From CBDCFV01 sp965216425 (lineage in GTDB: Bacteria; Chloroflexota; Dehalococcoidia; Lucifugimonadales; UBA3495), in contig CBDCFV010000007.1 of assembly GCA_965216425.1 (NCBI GenBank), positions 992,001 through 1,056,000 on the forward strand: a stretch of 64,000 nucleotides of DNA, written 5' to 3'. Positions 44,398-53,335 of the stretch are shown here, one piece after another. The position numbers and the translations under genes are program-made. The notes under the pieces are model-generated. The model was not told where the DNA came from and ran no database searches. It was given only the letters and a program-made list of their open reading frames with translations. Each line of letters begins with the position of its first letter. The stretch's first letter is position 1.

Positions 44398-45198
44398 CTA
44401 GATAAGCTTGGCCTCTCTGAGTTTCAGGGCCAATTGCCTGCCGGCGTCGGCGGCGTTCTCGCCCTCGATGATTTCACACTGCTGGTCCCGCACGGGCACA
44501 AACAGGTCCTGGAGAGTGACCCGCGGTTGGAGTTGGGCAGTGTCTATTTCGAGATCGGCGGAACTCCAGATGGTCGGCCTCTTCCTGGTGGCAGCCATGA
44601 TGCCACGCAGAGTCGGGTAACGCGGCTGTCCAAGTTCGTTGCTGACGGTAACCAAGGCCGGCAGTGGGGCTTCGATCACTTCGTAGCCGTCGGGCGTGAT
44701 GCGCTCCACGGTTACATGGCTGTCGCTTACCTCAACCTTTTTGCCCAGCGATACGCAGGACAACCCCAGAATTTCGGCCACGCCCAAGGGTACTTGGGCG
44801 TTATCCCAGTCGGAAGCTTGACGCCCGCAAATGATCAGGTCGAACCCGCCCAGTTTTCGTATCGCCGCGGCAAGAAGTTGGGCGGTAAAGAAACTGTCGA
44901 TGGAATTCCCGAAGGCGTCGTCCTGTAGCAGCACCAACTCGTCGGCTCCCATGGACAGCGGCTTCTTCATTACATCCAGGGCGAAGGATGTGCCCGTAGA
45001 TATTACGGTGATAGAGGCCTCTTGGGAGTCCTTAATCTGGAGGGCGGCTTCCACGGCGTTTTCGTCGAAGCCGTTGACCACCGGGGGAATGTTGGGGGGC
45101 GGCACGACCGCTTTGGCGTCGGCGTCTATGCGGAATGCCGCCATAGGCATTTCAGGGTCCACGACTTGTTTGGCCAGCACGGCGATGTTCACCGGCAT
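44398..45198 (-). CDS. etfB: Electron transfer flavoprotein, beta subunit
   Basis: 266 residues with the ETF-beta layout: VNIAVLAKQVVDPEMPMAAF, then VNGFDENAVEAALQIKDSQE, the AMP-binding region DLIICGRQASDWDNAQVPLG, and VTVSNELGQPRYPTLRGIMA at the typical site. AAGGGAG precedes ATG 45198. It acts as heterodimer with etfA. The gap 44227-44397 to etfA contains nothing I can identify. Confidence 0.93.
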   Translation of the reverse strand: MPVNIAVLAKQVVDPEMPMAAFRIDADAKAVVPPPNIPPVVNGFDENAVEAALQIKDSQEASITVISTGTSFALDVMKKPLSMGADELVLLQDDAFGNSIDSFFTAQLLAAAIRKLGGFDLIICGRQASDWDNAQVPLGVAEILGLSCVSLGKKVEVSDSHVTVERITPDGYEVIEAPLPALVTVSNELGQPRYPTLRGIMAATRKRPTIWSSADLEIDTAQLQPRVTLQDLFVPVRDQQCEIIEGENAADAGRQLALKLREAKLI

Positions 45199-45357
45199 AG
45201 CTTATACTCCCTTGATATGAGGCTGCGGGAAACATATCACCAGCCGTTGTTGGGTGTCAATCGAGGGAGGCTTTTGTATAAGAGTGACAATTACTCGGGT
45301 TGAGTCTGTGCGGAGCGGAAACTATAATTCCGGGAAATCGACAGAAGCGATGTAAGA

Positions 45358-45741
45358 ATGGTTGAAGCCCAGGATGTGAGTGAGCTTTTCAACGATGCCA
45401 GGAGTCTACACGAATCCGTTTTGAGCTTGATGGAAAATGGAGATCTCCGAGATGCAGCCGAGAAGGCTTGGTGTGCGGTGAACAGAGCAACTACGGCATT
45501 GGTGTTAGCTCGAACCGATAGATTGCCGGAACGCCCTCCGCAAGTGACAGACGAATTAATTTACTTGAGCGATGATGATCCTCGATTGAATGAGTTGCGG
45601 CGATCGTACTTTGACTTTCAGGGTACGTGGCATGGACGGTGTTTCTATTGGGAGTCAACGGATAGACCGAGAGTGATTGAGTCACTAATTGGTGACGTTG
45701 GCGAATATATCCAGCAGGCATACTGGTGGGCCAACTATTGA
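45358..45741 (+). CDS. Small helical protein, HEPN/PaREP1-like
   Basis: 127 residues. NDARSLHESVLSLMENGDLR followed by DAAEKAWCAVNRATTALVLA resembles the helical start of HEPN or PaREP1-type proteins. The second half (WHGRCFYWESTDRPRVIESL) is helical too. No R-x(4-6)-H motif is evident, so nuclease activity is not supported. Divergent from etfB. The Shine-Dalgarno is weak. Assignment is tentative. Confidence 0.55.
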   Translation: MVEAQDVSELFNDARSLHESVLSLMENGDLRDAAEKAWCAVNRATTALVLARTDRLPERPPQVTDELIYLSDDDPRLNELRRSYFDFQGTWHGRCFYWESTDRPRVIESLIGDVGEYIQQAYWWANY

Positions 45742-45781
45742 TCTCTTAGGGTGCGTAAGTCCTGCATGGAAGGGAGTTCGC

Positions 45782-46135
45782 ATGGTATTCCTGATGCCGA
45801 TATTGACCGGCCTAAAAACTGTTGCCCTGACAATGATTGGATCAAGAGCTGCTACCGCTGCCGCTACTGGTGCTGCTGGTGTCGCTGGTAGAAGAGTAGC
45901 CGAACGTGTTGCTAGCCGCGGTTCTAACCGCATTGCGATTGCCGAGGCATGAGCAGCCGCTGCTGAGGAACGGGCTGGGATTGCGGAATCACGAGCCGCT
46001 GTTGCTGAGGAGCGGGCCGAAGTCGCCGAACTCACGGCTATTGAAGATCGTGCCAGATATAAGAAACTCTTGGTGCTGGTGTTCTTCGTTGCATTGGTGG
46101 TAGGTGTGGTTATTGGCTGGCTCTTCGTTCCTTAG
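45782..46135 (+). pseudogene. Coiled-coil membrane-anchored protein with an in-frame TGA
   Basis: The frame opens MVFLMPILTGLKTVALTMIG, continues through an Ala/Arg-rich helix, and meets TGA at 45950-45952. It then goes on as AAAAEERAGIAESRAAVAEE with heptad-like Ala/Glu spacing, ending in the membrane helix KKLLVLVFFVALVVGVVIGW then LFVP. The stop likely replaced a CGA Arg codon. AAGGGAG precedes the ATG. The continuous pattern on both sides says one gene, one nonsense change. Confidence 0.65.
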
Positions 46136-46382
46136 TCGTATTTGTTAGTCGTATTTGATTGAAGTCCTTGGCCAGCTTGTTCTCTACCCATCCTCCGATA
46201 GCCGAGCGGGTGAGGCGGCTCAGGGAGATGAGGGCCGGGTTTTAACAGATTATCTCTTAAGCCCGAATCCACCGAAGGACGGCCTTTGGGACAGCCCTTG
46301 AAGAAGCCAGAGGGTGCTCCTCTGAATCTGGGATAATGGTTTTGAAACACGAAACCAACCCCGGAAAAGGAGCACCCAATAG

Positions 46383-47743
46383 ATGCTACCACGCCACTAC
46401 CCCGACCGCATCCGTGTCTCCTTCGACGATCACCGTCTGGTGGCCAATGCCGGGCTGATCCTGCCGGCCACCCTCGCCCTGCGCCTGGGTCTGCCCGAAC
46501 TCGTCCGGCAGCGCCTCGACCTGGGCAATGCCCCGGGGCGGGCCAACACCGGCGACAAGATGATGACCCTGGTTGCGTCTGCGCTGGCTGGTGGCGACTG
46601 CATCGACGACGCCGACGTGTTGCGCACCGGCGGGACCGCCCGCGCCCTGGGCGGCACAGTCAAGGCGCCGTCCACCCCCCGCCTTCGCGAGGGCAGGCTC
46701 TGGGGACCTTCCTGCGCAGCTTCAGGTGGGGCCATGTCCGCCAACTGGACCGGGTGAGCCGCGAGTTGCTGGCCCGGGCCTGGGCGGCTGGGGCCGGACC
46801 CGGCGACGCACCATTCACCATCGACCTCGATTCGACCATCTGCGAGACCTACGGGCTGGCCAAGGAGGGTGCCCGCCACCACGGCTATACCGGCAAGCGG
46901 GGCTATCACCCGCTGCTGGCCGTGGCCGCCGGAACCGGCGACGTGCTGATGTCCCGGCTGCGGGAGGGCCGCGCCAACACCGCCCGCGGTGCCGTCCACT
47001 TCCTGCGTGAAACGGTGGGGCGGGTTCGCTACGGAGGGGCCAGCGGGCAACTCACGGTGCGCGCTGACAGCGGCTTCTACACCCATAGCATAGTATCCGT
47101 CTGCCGCAAGCTGGACGTGCGCTTCTCCATCACCATCCGCCAGCACCAGAGCCTGCACAATCTCATCGAGGCGATACCCGAGGCGATACCCGAGGCGGAC
47201 TGGGCGCCGATTCCTTACTGGATGGACGGCGCCGCCGATGTGGCGGAGACCACCTACACCCCCTTCCAGAGTGAGCCGGACGCCGCGCTGGTGCGGCTCA
47301 TCGTCCGGCGGGTGAAGCCCACGCCCGGTTCCCAACTGGCCCTCTTCGCCACCTACAGCTATCACGGCTTCATCACCGACCGGGACGGGGAGACCCTGGA
47401 ACTGGAGGCCGGTCATCGCCGCCACGCCGAGATCGAGAACGCCATCCGAGACCTCAAGTACGGCGTAGGGCTGAACCATCTCCCCTCGGGCCGCTTCGCC
47501 GCCAACGCCGCCTGGCTGGCCGCCCAGGTGATGGCGCATAACCTCGCCCGCTGGACGGCGCGGCTCGGCCTGGGCGAGCAGATAGTGACCACCAAGACCC
47601 TCCGGCGGCGGTTCTTTGCCCTGGCCGGGCGGCTCACCCGCTCGGCACGCCGGTTGACTCTGCATCTTCCCCGGCGCTGGCCTTGGGAGGAGCAGTTCAG
47701 CCGCGCCCTCGCCCGGCTGCAAGCGATTCCACTCCCAGCCTGA
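46383..47743 (+). pseudogene. IS1380-family transposase, copy C, frame broken by the 23-bp insertion
   Basis: Same structure as copy A: first frame 46383-46757, second frame 46754-47743. The few differences from A include TIRQHQSLHNLIEAIPE in place of the His/Thr variants. All DDE residues are present in the second frame. If no intact copy exists in the genome, its recent movement would require frame correction. Confidence 0.88.
46677..46699 (-). repeat. Tiny hairpin insertion (CAG|G element), 23 bp, in IS1380 copy C
   Basis: Same 23 bases at the same codon as copy A (33355-33377). Confidence 0.82.
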
Positions 47744-48054
47744 CGACCCGTCTGCCACTGACCCATCAACCGGCCAACCAAACGTCCCCGCCAACTCGCG
47801 CCACTCCGGTCCGCGAGTGTCTCTTGCTGCGTCCTATCCCCGCCATCTTGCCCTGCCCAACGTCCGCAGACGTCCAATAGGGGCCCTGTGCGACGACTGA
47901 AGACCCTCTGCCGACCTCCCATCTACCCCAATGGAGCCCAGGCCATCTCCCCTGTAGCTCCCTCACCCCCCCTTCCGCTGTTCTCACGCCGTCCATTCGG
48001 TGTCCATCGGTGGATTCGGGTTAAAGCGAACAGATCATGCAGATGCCCCTTTGT

Positions 48055-48294
48055 CGTTGACCGGGGCTTATGGATTCCCGCCTGCGCGGGAATGACGGTC
48101 GGGCGTCAGGGCTACGGTCGTTTGCTGAGATGGATTCCCGCCTGCGCGGGAATGACGGGGAGGAGGCGGGAATGACGGGGAGGAGGCTGGAATGACGGGG
48201 AGGAGGCTGGAATGACGGGAAGAAGGTTGGAACGACGAGTTGGGTGCTTAGACGAGTTTTGATACGGCTTCGACAAGTTTTGAGATAGTTTCTG
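48055..48294. repeat. REP-type intergenic element with two palindromes
   Basis: Two copies of GATTCCCGCCTGCGCGGGAA (48073 and 48133 regions), then four GGAATGACGGGGAGGAGGCT-type units, and the right end AGTTTTGAGATAGTTTCT. It separates IS1380 copy C from the membrane protein gene. Confidence 0.75.
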
Positions 48295-48361
48295 AGAGAG
48301 CTGACTGGGTTCAAGGTTGGAAAGAGATATGGACCGGGCATAAATGAGGAAGGCCGTTTAG

Positions 48362-49708
48362 ATGTCCTTTCTTTTTCGCTGGATCGTCCGACCACTGTTG
48401 ACCGTGACCCTTGGGCTGGTCGTGTTCGTCGCGGTTGGAATATTGACGGTAGACCGGGTGGTATCCAACAAGCTGTTGAACGCCGACTTTTATACGGAGA
48501 TTATCTCGCAGCAGGATACCTACAACCGCATTTACGACGAGGTGCTACTGGAGGACGATGTCAGACGGGCTTCAGCCGAACTTTTTCCCGCCGATCTGGT
48601 GAGTCACGAAGACCTTGTCGGCATTATCCGGAACATCGTGCCGCCCGAATACCTGCGAGGGCAAGTCGAAGGGGCGATTGATTCCATCATAGAGTATCTG
48701 AAGGAAGATGGCAGCCCGATAACGGACAACACGGGGCAACTTCAAATATATGTGGAATTGGGGCCCGCGCTGGCGAGGGTGAAACCTGTGCTGGTGGCTT
48801 ACATACAGGGCCGGATTGACCGCATACCGGAAGACCCGCCGGAGGATTCCAATTGCACCCCGGGCGGCGTGAATCAATTGGCGGAGCGCTATTCGGACTT
48901 GCACCGCGAAATTGCGGCCGGCAAGACGCCTGCTTCCATTCCGTCATTGGAGGCCTTGGCCAAGCTATGCCGGGTCCTTATTTTCGACGCGGCGTATGGT
49001 GCGTCGGAGATTGCAACGCTCATAGGACGCGACGACTTCCTCAGCCAACGCGGATTGGACACCCGGGTTGTAGAGGGTTTGCAGGACCTTCGAGGGGAAA
49101 TTCGGATGGAGATTGTAGCCGGGAATGCGAAAGGAGCCCTGAAAGCGGCCGTGCCTGCATTGGTGTCGCCGGTTGTGGATGACGAGGTCGAGCGGTTTCG
49201 TGCCAAATGGTTGGACGAAGGCGACCGCTTGGAGCTTATAGACGCTACCGGGGAACCCACCGCATCCCAGATCAGGGCCGACGCGGCGGAGTTCCGAAAG
49301 GAGACCAGCAGAGGGCGAAAGCTCACACGGCTTTGGAGGATTGGGGTGCTTATCGGCGCGGCCCTGTTAATGATTCTTGTTCACTTGCCGAACCTGGGCC
49401 GAGGGCTGCGCCGCGTGGGGGTAAGCGTGGTGATCGCGGGGCTGGTATATTTGGGCATAGTCAAGCTACTGCTGTCCATGGTAGGTCTAGACCTCGCCGG
49501 ACCGCTGAACGAGGTTACCAACTGGCAACCCGACATTCCCGAATCGCTTATGAGGTTGATTGAGGGCATACTAGTCTCGTTAATCCATGAGGTGACCCAA
49601 GGCCTGGACGACCTCGCGATACCGGCCCTGATAGCCGGAGCGGCGGTATTCGCAGCATCCTTCTTCATCCCAATAGGCCGCCGTATGGTTTCCAGGTTCG
49701 GGGAGTGA
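48362..49708 (+). CDS. Multi-pass membrane protein of unknown function
   Basis: 448 residues. One N-terminal helix (LLTVTLGLVVFVAVGILTV), a ~300-residue extracytoplasmic-like domain, then three C-terminal helices (IGVLIGAALLMILVHL, VSVVIAGLVYLGIVKLLLSM, IPALIAGAAVFAASFFIPIG). No enzymatic motif is visible. GAGGAAGG precedes the ATG. I do not recognise the family. Confidence 0.75.
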   Translation: MSFLFRWIVRPLLTVTLGLVVFVAVGILTVDRVVSNKLLNADFYTEIISQQDTYNRIYDEVLLEDDVRRASAELFPADLVSHEDLVGIIRNIVPPEYLRGQVEGAIDSIIEYLKEDGSPITDNTGQLQIYVELGPALARVKPVLVAYIQGRIDRIPEDPPEDSNCTPGGVNQLAERYSDLHREIAAGKTPASIPSLEALAKLCRVLIFDAAYGASEIATLIGRDDFLSQRGLDTRVVEGLQDLRGEIRMEIVAGNAKGALKAAVPALVSPVVDDEVERFRAKWLDEGDRLELIDATGEPTASQIRADAAEFRKETSRGRKLTRLWRIGVLIGAALLMILVHLPNLGRGLRRVGVSVVIAGLVYLGIVKLLLSMVGLDLAGPLNEVTNWQPDIPESLMRLIEGILVSLIHEVTQGLDDLAIPALIAGAAVFAASFFIPIGRRMVSRFGE

Positions 49709-49726
49709 CGGGCGGGTGTCGCTGCT

Positions 49727-50674
49727 TCAGAACAACGCGATGGGATTCACGGGAGAACCGGTAACGTTCCTTAACTTCAACGGTCCCAGCGTAATCATGA
49801 ATTCGTAGCGGTTGCGCTCCCGGCAGGCCACGCTCAGCTCTTCCAGGTTGGCGTTGTCGATGAACCACAGGCCCAGCGTGACCAGGCACATGGTATGCAG
49901 GGGCGATCCAATGGTGGCGTAGTGGCTGGGACGGACGTCGTTGGGGGTATCGGTCCCCAGCATGGCTACCCCGCGCTCCTTGAACCACGGGGCGCAGGCG
50001 ACCTGGCAAGCGGTGGCGGGGTCATAACTGGCGACCGGCCCGGTGTCCAACCGTTTGCGGTAGTTGCCCGTTCGCACCAACAGCAGGTCCCCCTCCTCCA
50101 CACGGACGCCGTGGGCTTTTTCGGCAGCCTCCAGGTCTTCCGGCATGACCGGTTCGTTGGGTGGAACCCAATCGATGCCCCGCAGCGTTGGAATGTCCAG
50201 CAGGATTCCCTTGGTAACGATGCCATCCGACGCTGCCTCGATGGAGTGGGTCTGCGCTCCCTCGCGGGAGGTGATCCGGTTGGCGGGCTGGCCGTTGTAC
50301 AGCTTGCCCTGCCATGAATAGTGGGACAAAGCGTCTATATGGGTGATGGTCTGCCCGTGAAAGACCATGCCGATGTACTCGGCAGCGCCCCGGCGGGTGA
50401 AACGCCGTTCCGGAGGATCGGTGTCACGGCCTTCCCCGCTGTCCACCATGTACCGTTGTACTTGGTAGGTAATGTCGGGGGCAGTTTCGGTAAGTATGGG
50501 GCGGGCGCAGCTTACCGCAACGCCGTCTTGAACCAAAGCCGCCGCCTGCTTTCTCTTGGCCGGCGTAATCAGGTTCAAACAACCCTTCTGATCATCATCG
50601 CCCCAGCGGCCCCAGTTGCTGAGGCTGTCGAACCACTCCAGCACTTGGGCTTCCGACGGTATTTCCGTAGCCAT
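49727..50674 (-). CDS. Cyclase family protein (kynurenine-formamidase-like fold)
   Basis: 315 residues. The metal-binding signature is HGQTITHIDALSHYSWQGKL, the family's H-x-G-T-H-x-D-x-x-x-H element with Gly-Thr replaced by QTIT. GDLLLVRTGNYRK and VAMLGTDTPNDV are also typical. Members hydrolyse amides or lactones using divalent metal. AAGGAGG lies upstream of ATG 50674. It is convergent with the membrane protein gene. Confidence 0.85.
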   Translation of the reverse strand: MATEIPSEAQVLEWFDSLSNWGRWGDDDQKGCLNLITPAKRKQAAALVQDGVAVSCARPILTETAPDITYQVQRYMVDSGEGRDTDPPERRFTRRGAAEYIGMVFHGQTITHIDALSHYSWQGKLYNGQPANRITSREGAQTHSIEAASDGIVTKGILLDIPTLRGIDWVPPNEPVMPEDLEAAEKAHGVRVEEGDLLLVRTGNYRKRLDTGPVASYDPATACQVACAPWFKERGVAMLGTDTPNDVRPSHYATIGSPLHTMCLVTLGLWFIDNANLEELSVACRERNRYEFMITLGPLKLRNVTGSPVNPIALF

Positions 50675-50822
50675 CAGAGCCTCCTTATATCCTTAGCGTA
50701 GGTATTCTTAATGCAGGTATCCTTGGGCTGACCGCGCCAATTGTACAATGCCTTTTGCCCGCCCCGAGATTATTCAAGCCAACGGCGAAATGCCGGTAAC
50801 GGACAGGAGAATGGACCACCGG

Positions 50823-51578
50823 CTACTGGCCTCTCAGGCGCCGCAGTTGGGCTTCCATTTCCCGGGCACGGGCTTGGGCGGCGTCACGCTCGGCTTGGGC
50901 GTTGAGACGGGCTTGGCGCTCGGCGATACGGCCATCGGCTTCCTCGTCGTGTGTGCGAAGGTAACGTTGGATTGCCGGATCGTACCAGCGGAGGTGGCCG
51001 TATTCCCAGCATAAGTACAGGCCCAAAACTTCACTGTGGCCCCAGTAGCGGGCATGGCTCACTTCGTCGACGGCGATGGGGACATAAATACCGTCAACCA
51101 GCCGGTCGCCAGCCAGCCCTGCGAGGTAGTACTCCCCGCCGGTAGGATCGAATCGCCAGTATTCCGGCACGCCGTAATTGGCGTATCCTTCCCGCTTGGC
51201 GGTGTAGTCGTTGCGGCTGGTGGTCTTGGACGCGACTTCCAGCACGAAGTCGGGCGGCTTGCCCCGTTCGTCGATGGAGTAACCTTCTTGGGCGATGATG
51301 CCGCCCCGGTCTATATTGAAGGCGATGAGCAGGTCGGGTTTCAGCAAGCCCGCCCCTTGGTTGTATCGCCAGCCCAAGGGGATTTCGCCCAGGACGATGG
51401 TGGTGTCCGAGGAACCGAAGTGGCGGCGGAGGGCCGACGGGTGACCGGGTTCGTAGAGGAAAATAGGGTTTTGCATGTCGTCCCTGGGCGGCAATTCCGG
51501 GAAGGTTTTATCCGGCTCGGCGGCGGGCGGTGGGCGGAAGCCTGCCCTGAGCTTCCTGAACGGGGGCTTGGTAGTCAT
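50823..51578 (-). CDS. Uma2 family endonuclease-like protein
   Basis: 251 residues. The PD-(D/E)XK-type core reads LLKPDLLIAFNIDRGG then PPDFVLEVASKTTSRNDYTA, with YANYGVPEYWRFDP after it, all standard for Uma2. The C-terminal ~40 residues (RIAERQARLNAQAERDAAQA and on) form a coiled coil. The family is common in multicellular-type bacteria and Chloroflexota; its role is unclear. ATG 51578 is used; longer in-frame starts are less likely. Confidence 0.87.
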   Translation of the reverse strand: MTTKPPFRKLRAGFRPPPAAEPDKTFPELPPRDDMQNPIFLYEPGHPSALRRHFGSSDTTIVLGEIPLGWRYNQGAGLLKPDLLIAFNIDRGGIIAQEGYSIDERGKPPDFVLEVASKTTSRNDYTAKREGYANYGVPEYWRFDPTGGEYYLAGLAGDRLVDGIYVPIAVDEVSHARYWGHSEVLGLYLCWEYGHLRWYDPAIQRYLRTHDEEADGRIAERQARLNAQAERDAAQARAREMEAQLRRLRGQ

Positions 51579-51846
51579 GGCGAAGCCTCGCGGAACGGGA
51601 TAGCGCTGGCCGGTATTATATGCTGGGGAACGGCCAATACCAAAGGGGGTTGAGAGAGACGGACAAATCGGGTGTTGAAGCGGAACGGGCTGTAACTTAT
51701 AATGCGGCTGAACGTAATCCAAAGCCGCAGTTGCGGCGGAACACCGAAATCCGGTGTTGGTTTGGCGCAAGGGTCCGGCGTATTTCTGCACCGCCGGCCA
51801 TGAGCTTTGTCGATTGCACCGGCATTACAGTAAGGAGGAGCGGTCT

Positions 51847-53097
51847 ATGGTAGAGCAATTGGCCCGACCCAAAGACAAGGCGGAGATATACTGGTTCTCC
51901 GAGCAGCCTTACGGGCACGTTAGCAACGCGGACTTGGAACAATTCGAGTCGGGGCGTCTTGGATTCCCCAACACCTACTTCGACCCCCAGAAAGCCAGCG
52001 TGCTGTACAACGAGTACCACGAGCAGTACGCCCTGGCCGACGAAGTAGGCTTCGACGGGATCATGAGCAACGAACACCATGCTTCCTACTGGTGCATGAA
52101 ACCTTCGGTCAACCTGGATGCCGCCGTCATCGCAAAGCTGACCAAGCGCGTCAAGATAGCCATTCTGGGCAACGTCATCGCCATCAACGACCCCATCCGC
52201 ATGGCAGAGGAAATTGCCATGCTGGACTGCTATTCCGGCGGCCGGATTATCTCCGGCTTCGTCCGCGGCACCGCCGTGGAAACCCTGCAAGGCGGAATTT
52301 CGCCCCCGGAAAACCGGGAACGTTTCGAGGAAGCCCACGACCTGATCATCAAGTGCTGGACGGAACCGGGCCCCTTCCGTTATGAAGGTAAGCATTACCA
52401 GTACCGCGTGGTGAACCCGTGGGTAGTGCCGATGCAGAAGCCCCGCCCGGATATCTGGTTCCCCGGCACCGGCAGTCCCGAGAGCGTGGTATGGGCCGCC
52501 AAGCACAAGCACCCTTACATGAACCTTGGCGCCTTGGTGGACACGACCGAGTGGCTGAAGCAGGTCTACATTGACACCGCCGAAGAGGAAGGTTGGCAAG
52601 CGGGCCCGGAGCACTTCGGCTACCTGCTCCGCTGCTTGGTCGCCGATACCGACGAGAAGGCCATTGAACTGGGCCGGGAATTCATGTGGACCATTGAGCA
52701 CCGGCAACGCGGACCGATGGAACACAACGACCCGCCCGGCTACCAGTCCCGCGCATCCGTGGAGATCAAGGCTCAGCGTCCCACCGGCAATGTGGCCGGA
52801 GCCGGCGGGCTGGGCGTCGGCCTTAGCTACGACCAGCTTCGCGGCGTCAATAACATCATCGTCGGCAGTCCCGACACCGTAACCCAGAAGCTGACCGAGG
52901 TTATAGAACGCCTCAGCCCCGGGTACATCCACATCTACGGCAACGAAGGCGCGATGAAGCACGAGGACGTGATGCGCTCGATCCAGCTATTGGGCAACGA
53001 GGTTATACCCGCGCTGCACGAAGTCCAACTGCAACCCTACGACAACCGCCCCCGGGCCGGTCGTCCCACGTCGGGTACGGCGGGCTTGGCGCCGTAG
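51847..53097 (+). CDS. LLM class flavin-dependent oxidoreductase
   Basis: 416 residues of the luciferase-like monooxygenase fold. GFDGIMSNEHHASYWCMKPS is the conserved N-terminal site. ILGNVIAINDPIRMAEEIAM and LDCYSGGRIISGFVRGTAVE form the usual barrel strands. VVGSPDTV-like IIVGSPDTVTQKLTEVIERL is near the end. It would use reduced flavin and oxygen on an unknown small substrate. AAGGAGG precedes the ATG. A strong terminator follows at 53128. Confidence 0.9.
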   Translation: MVEQLARPKDKAEIYWFSEQPYGHVSNADLEQFESGRLGFPNTYFDPQKASVLYNEYHEQYALADEVGFDGIMSNEHHASYWCMKPSVNLDAAVIAKLTKRVKIAILGNVIAINDPIRMAEEIAMLDCYSGGRIISGFVRGTAVETLQGGISPPENRERFEEAHDLIIKCWTEPGPFRYEGKHYQYRVVNPWVVPMQKPRPDIWFPGTGSPESVVWAAKHKHPYMNLGALVDTTEWLKQVYIDTAEEEGWQAGPEHFGYLLRCLVADTDEKAIELGREFMWTIEHRQRGPMEHNDPPGYQSRASVEIKAQRPTGNVAGAGGLGVGLSYDQLRGVNNIIVGSPDTVTQKLTEVIERLSPGYIHIYGNEGAMKHEDVMRSIQLLGNEVIPALHEVQLQPYDNRPRAGRPTSGTAGLAP

Positions 53098-53127
53098 GTT
53101 CACGCGATGGCTCCCCGATAACGAGAC

Positions 53128-53165
53128 AAGCCCCCGGCCAGCGACGGCCGGGGGCTTTTGTTATT
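53128..53165 (+). terminator. Rho-independent terminator after the LLM gene
   Basis: AAGCCCCCGGCC / GGCCGGGGGCTT stem with a 5-base loop and TTTTGTTATT tail. The same stem and tail recur at 58545. Confidence 0.85.
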
Positions 53166-53335
53166 GTGGAATTCGTGCCGGAGTCTTTGGAACGATGGGA
53201 GTGCGTCCGGCAAATTGTCACAACAAGCAAGACTCGCGCCTAAGTTCTGCGTGAATACAACGGTAAAATGGTAAGTGACGTGCGGAAGAACTACCGCGTA
53301 TCGTCAATCCAATCCGGCACGGAGAGCATACTCTG

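Larger units (their letters stand above)
46261..48020 (+). mobile_element. IS1380-family insertion sequence, copy C, with TTAA duplication
   Basis: A complete 1760-bp element from GCCCGAATCCACCG to CGGTGGATTCGGG, flanked by TTAA at 46257-46260 and 48021-48024. Nearly identical to copy A. The clean duplication means this copy moved recently, although its transposase frame is interrupted. The 3' stretch 47744-48020 is non-coding. Confidence 0.95.

Noticed and set aside
45950..45952. Selenocysteine codon
   Set aside because: The position is in an Ala/Arg-rich coiled coil with no redox motif and no obvious stem-loop right after the TGA. A nonsense mutation is simpler.
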